The notes under the pieces were generated by a model. It saw only the letters and a program-made list of their open reading frames with translations, ran no database searches and was not told the DNA's origin. A DNA stretch of 64,000 bases from Pleodorina starrii (lineage: Eukaryota > Chlorophyta > Chlorophyceae > Chlamydomonadales > Volvocaceae): assembly GCA_030267565.1 (NCBI GenBank), contig BRXU01000004.1:5090501-5154500 (forward strand), in the 5' to 3' direction. Position 1 is the first letter of the stretch. The number at the start of each line of letters is the position of its first letter. The translations under genes were made by a program, and so were the position numbers. Of the stretch, positions 59,901 to 64,000 are shown piece by piece.

Positions 59901-62900
59901 GCAGCAGCAACAGCCGGCGGTGGTGGTAGTGGGGGCCGGCGGCGGCGGCGGCGCGCGCCTGCGGCCTGGGGCCGCCGCCGCAGCCGCCGCCGCGGCTGAG
60001 ATGGCCTCTTGTGCCACGCAGGAGGACAGCAACTCGGTCATCGACAGCGCGCTGCGGGCTCTCACCGACGTCGCCGCCGGCGGCGGCGGCGGCGGAGCCG
60101 CCGCCGCCGCTAACCGCGGCGCGGCGCTGCCGGCATCAGTGGCGGCGCCCGGCAATCCGCTGGGCTCAATGCCCATCGGAGCCCTGGCGGCGGCGCAGCA
60201 GCAGCAGCGGCAGCAGCAGCAGTCGAGTGGCACCAGCGCCAGCAGCAGGGGAGGAGGCGGTGGGGAGGGGTTGGCGGCCGCAGCAGCGGCGGCACGGCCG
60301 CAGGGCCAGGAGGCGCTGGGCGGCGTGCAGGGGCAGGGAGGGCGAGGAGCGAGCCAGGGACCGACCCGTGGGACGCCCGCTGATCCGCGGCTGGTGGCGC
60401 GGCTGCGGTTCGACGTGGATGGGTCGGTGGTGGACGTGCAGGGGCCGGGGGAGGTGTTTGTGGAGGAGGAGGTGCGCTGGGATGATGATGATGATGGGGG
60501 GGAGGGGTTCAGAATGCACCGGTCATTGGATCAGCTGTCAGCGACCCCTGGCCCCTAGAGCAGCAGGAAGTGCCCAAAGTCCAAAGACGAGAGCAGCCGG
60601 AGGGGTGCGGGATCACACCTTACGCTTTGGCTCTCCCCGCTACCGGTTATCTCCCTCTCACACACGCGCGCGCGCGAAAAAGGGGGAGAGCGGCGCTGCG
60701 CGGGAGGGGGTCATGATGCCATGCGGCCTGACCCACCGCGCATCCCACCACCTGCCCCATCCACACACACCCCCACAAACTCATCCGCGTGCAAGCCCGC
60801 CCCAATGCCTACCCCCACCTGGCCCCTCCCTGGTCCCTCGTCGACCCACTGGGCCCCACCGGACAGGTCCTCCTGCGCGACCAGCTGCGGCGCGACGAGG
60901 GCTCCGCCCCCCCCGGCTACACTCTGGGGGAGCTGCTGGTGCTGTGCCGCTCAGCGCTGGGGGCGCAGCGTGTGGCGGGACTGGCGGCCATCGCGGACCT
61001 GGCGGCGGCGGCGAGGCCGAGGCCGGAGGACCTGCAGATGTACGAACCGCAGGCGGCGTCGACGTCGGCGGCGGCGGCCGGGCGTGAGGCGGCGGCGGAG
61101 GGGGCGTGGGCGCCGGGCCAGCTGCTGCGGCGCTTCGTGCCCATCCCCGATCACCTGCGCGACCGGTGAGGCCTCGGTGGTAAAGAGGCGGACTGCGTCC
61201 TTCCGAGCTCCTCTGTCTTCTGTCTTTCGCGCTCAGGCACGGTGCCGTTGCAGCTGCAGCCCGCGCGCCACTGCTTGCGCCGCATGTCGCGCGTCTGGTC
61301 GACGCAGCGCCGGCCGAGTGGGAGGCCCTTCCCCCTTGAGCTCCGTCCCGCCCTCACCGCTGTACCCCCTCCGCCCGCTCCCGCTCCCTCTCCCGCCGTC
61401 CCCTCCTTCCCCGGCCCCTTCCTTTCCCTCTCAACCCTCCCCACTGCTGCCCTGTCCCTCTTCCCCCTGCCCGGGCCCCCGCCCACCTGCCTGCCCCCCT
61501 TACAGCGCCCCCGCCTGCTCCGTGTCCTGGCAGGAGGTGTGGCAGTTCTTCGTGAGTGAGCTGGGCCTGGTGGCGCACCTCCGTCTGGCGCTGGATGACG
61601 ACCGACCGGGTGTGCTGGCGGCGGCGGCCACGGCGCTGGCGGCCGTGGTGAGTACGGCACTGTTGCACCATCACCACAGCGCAGCGCAGCGCAGCGCAGT
61701 GCACACCCCTCCCTCCCTCCCTGGTCCCTGCCCTCCCCCGCCGCTGCTCCCCTTCCGTTGCTCCTGACCGCCGTACTTTACCCCTCCCTCACGCCTCCAG
61801 CCACACCGCCCCGGGTCCGTTCGCTGACGCCCCCTCCGTCCCTCCTCTGGCTATATCATCCCTTCATCACACCCTTCATCACACCCTTCATCACCCCATT
61901 CATCACCCCCTTCATCACCCCCTTCATCACCCCATTCATCACCCCCTTCATCACCCCCTTCATCGCCCCCTCATTCATTCCCCCCTCACCGCCAGCTCGC
62001 CCGCTCCGAATCGGAATTGCTGGCGGCGGAGATGGCGGACGCCTGTCCCGGCACCGGCTGGCCCGCGCCCTCGAGCAGCTACCTCACAAGACACGGCGTC
62101 GCAGCGCCCTGGGAGGTGGCGCCGCCGGCGCCGCCGGGCGGCGGCGCCGCCGCCTCGGCGGCGCCGGCGGCTCCGCCGCCGCCGCCTCCCGGCGCCGAGG
62201 ACGAGCCCGACGCGCCTGAGGACGTGGCGCTGGTGGATCCCCTGGCGGGGGCGTTGCAGATGGGCCTGATGCAGCGGGTGCGCTACCTCTTGGCGTCGCG
62301 CCAGGCGCCCGGCGCGGTGCTGCCGCTGCTGGCGGTGCTGTGCGCGGCGGCGCGCGGCGGCGGCGAGGCGGCGGCGGCGGTGGCGCGGGAGCCGGGGCTG
62401 CTGGCGGCGGTGGGGGCGCTGTTGGATCCGGCGGCCGCCGCCGCGTCGGCGGCGGGTACGGCGACGGGGGGTACGGCGGTGGCGGTGGAGCCGGCCGTGC
62501 AGGTGGCGGCGCTGATGTTGGTACGGCTGCTGTGCGGCGCTTCCTCTCTGGTGGCGCATCTGGTCCGCTCGGCAGGTGCGGCTGTCACGGGGGGGGGGGG
62601 CTGTGTGCTAGGTGTGTGCGGTGGTGCCGTATCGTATCAAATGACACGAGCCGGTGATAGATTCAAGTGAAACTATCTTCAAAACTGTGCGGATGAGGAC
62701 GACCCTTCTGCCCGGGAGGACGCGGCTTCCTTTCCCTGCCTCCACAGCCCTCCCTTGACAGTTGACACCTCCTCACAAACCCTAAACCCCACCGCACGGA
62801 CCCCGTGCGCCCGGCTCGCCTCCCCCAGTCATTCATTCCGCTGCCGTTTGTCGTGCTTTGTATTTCTCTCTCCCCTGCCCCGACGCCCGCACGCACCCAC

Positions 62901-63751
62901 GCACGCCCACTCCCGCACGCGCAGGCCTGCTCGCCCACACTCAGGCCTACGTGCTGCTGGCGGGGCCCACCGACCGAGTTGGCGGCGGCGACGCCAACCG
63001 TGACGCCAGCGCTGGCGGCGGCGGCGGCGGCGGCGACGGCGCCCTTGCGCTGCAGCTCCTGCGACTGGAGGCACTCCGGATCTGGCGTGTCTGCGCCCAC
63101 CACGGCATCTCCCTTGCCTCCATGGACGATATGTACGGCAGTCTCTGCCACCTGCTGCTGCCGCCGCTAGCGGCGGCGCCGTCGGCGCCGCCGGCGGCCT
63201 CCGCCGCCACCGCCGCCGCCGCCGCCGCGCTGCGGCAGCTCACGACGGCGGAGCTGTACCTGCTGCTGGCGGCGCTTGTACGGCACTCCGTGGCGGTGGC
63301 CGGCGGCGACGCCACCATCGGCCGCAGCATGCTGGGCCCCGGCGCGGCGGCGGTGATCGCGGTGGAGGCGGCGGCGTGGCTCCGCCCCGCCGCCCTCTCC
63401 GGCGTCGCCGCCGCCGCCGTCGCGCGCTGCTACCTGTCGGTGCCGCTGCTGTCCGCCGGCGGCGGCGCCTCCGCCTCCGCCGCCGCCTCCGGCGGCTGGG
63501 GCCTGCTGCGCCTGCTGCTGGGCGCGCATCCTGCGCTGCTGCTGCCGCCCGCCGCGGCGCACGTGGCCTGTCTGGCGGCGGCGGCTGGCTTCCTGGGCAG
63601 CTACTGGGCTACCGCCGGCGCGGCGCAGCAGGCGGCGGTTTCGAAGGTGCGCGGCGCGCTGGCGGCGTCGGGGCTGCTGCTGGCGCGGCGGCGGCCGCCG
63701 CCGCCAGGCGGCGCCGCCGCGCCCGGCAGCGGCAGCCAACCGGCTTGTGAG

Positions 63752-63789
<38 letters not shown>

Positions 63790-64000
63790 TGTGCTCCTAT
63801 TGACCATGTCCGCGATCGACGCGTTGGCGATCGCGTTGCTGCGAAGGGCTCCGTCGCCGTCGGCGGAAGCGGACACTGGCGCCGCCGGAGCCGCCGCCGC
63901 CGCCGTCGGCGGCGGCGACGGCGGCGGCGACGCAGCTCCCGGCGGCCCGACGCCAGGGGCTGGGTCAGGGAGGGGTGCGGCCGAGGGCGAGCAGGCGGGG
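56987..64000 (+). CDS. RPAP1/MINIYO homologue, C-terminus beyond window
   Basis: RNA polymerase II-associated protein 1 (plant MINIYO), needed for Pol II assembly and nuclear import and for elongation. Eleven exons so far: 56987-57061, 57154-57337, 57531-57661, 57927-58263, 58656-58897, 59389-60471, 60867-61165, 61237-61317, 61506-61647, 61996-62575 and 62925 to the edge, about 1410 codons. RPAP1_N: LNREAVSRMRPEEVAAALEE then PQALEFLRRRG (about 440-480). RPAP1_C: LRFDVDG (about 661) through PPGYTLGELLVLCRSALGAQR (about 700). Helical blocks such as VWQFFVSELGLVAHLRLALD and LEALRIWRVCAHHGISL match plant MINIYO. The N-terminal exon pair is duplicated. Introns 57062-57153 and 58898-59388 are inferred GC-AG. 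Long Ala/Gly/Gln runs separate the conserved parts. Confidence 0.9.
61813..61860 (+). repeat. Dispersed intronic repeat, diverged copy C
   Basis: Begins GGGTCCGTTCGCTGACGCC, one change from copies A and B in the first 15 bases, then drifts. Located in RPAP1-like intron 61648-61995, directly before the minisatellite. Confidence 0.55.
61859..61975. repeat. 12-bp minisatellite in RPAP1-like intron
   Basis: About ten copies of a unit like CCCTTCATCACA/CCCCATTCATCA, pyrimidine-rich on the sense strand, ending about 20 nt before the splice acceptor at 61995. It may double as the polypyrimidine tract. Confidence 0.92.

Overview
This looks like nuclear DNA of a volvocine/chlamydomonadalean green alga. 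The base composition is very GC-rich, nearly all genes are broken into many short exons by 70-1800 bp introns, proteins carry long Ala/Gly/Gln/Pro homopolymer runs, several genes have TGTAA-type polyadenylation motifs, and the protein families point to the green lineage (plant-type CCT8, a chloroplast-type phosphoglycolate phosphatase, an OPR-like repeat protein, a MINIYO/RPAP1 homologue, a plant-type mL53). I cannot name the species. Exon models were built by hand from reading frames, splice sites, phase matching and family knowledge. Each internal junction keeps frame, and exon lengths sum to whole codons.

Layout, left to right: (1) an OPR-like helical-repeat protein, minus, cut by the left edge (1-2542); (2) CCT8, the theta subunit of the cytosolic chaperonin, minus (3368-8330, nine exons); (3) a NOPCHAP1-like box C/D snoRNP assembly factor, minus (9546-10967); (4) an AAAP-family amino-acid transporter, plus (11529-14799); (5) an MRS2/CorA magnesium channel with a large low-complexity insertion, plus (17041-21918); (6) MCTS1, minus (24696-26391), ending in an 18-nt microexon; (7) a NusB-RsmB type rRNA m5C methyltransferase, plus (26624-33477), whose third intron holds a 0.9-kb 18-bp satellite; (8) a 19-exon, about 2715-residue kinesin-4-like motor, minus (36948-51515); (9) the intronless mitochondrial ribosomal protein mL53, plus (52015-52368); (10) phosphoglycolate phosphatase, minus (53092-56652); (11) an RPAP1/MINIYO homologue, plus, running off the right edge (56987-64000).

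The genes are mostly housekeeping: protein folding (CCT8), ribosome and snoRNP biogenesis and translation (NOPCHAP1, RsmB-like, MCTS1, mL53), RNA polymerase II assembly (RPAP1), photorespiration (PGP), transport (AAAP, MRS2) and cytoskeleton (kinesin). Four head-to-head pairs share short intergenic regions (NOPCHAP1/AAAP, MCTS1/RsmB, kinesin/mL53, PGP/RPAP1) that probably act as bidirectional promoters. No operon, CRISPR array, prophage or convincing tRNA gene was seen. The unusual material lies in gene structure (four inferred GC-AG introns, a duplicated exon pair, a microexon, motor-domain loop insertions) and in intronic repeats (satellite with flanking direct repeats, a hairpin, two small dispersed repeat families).
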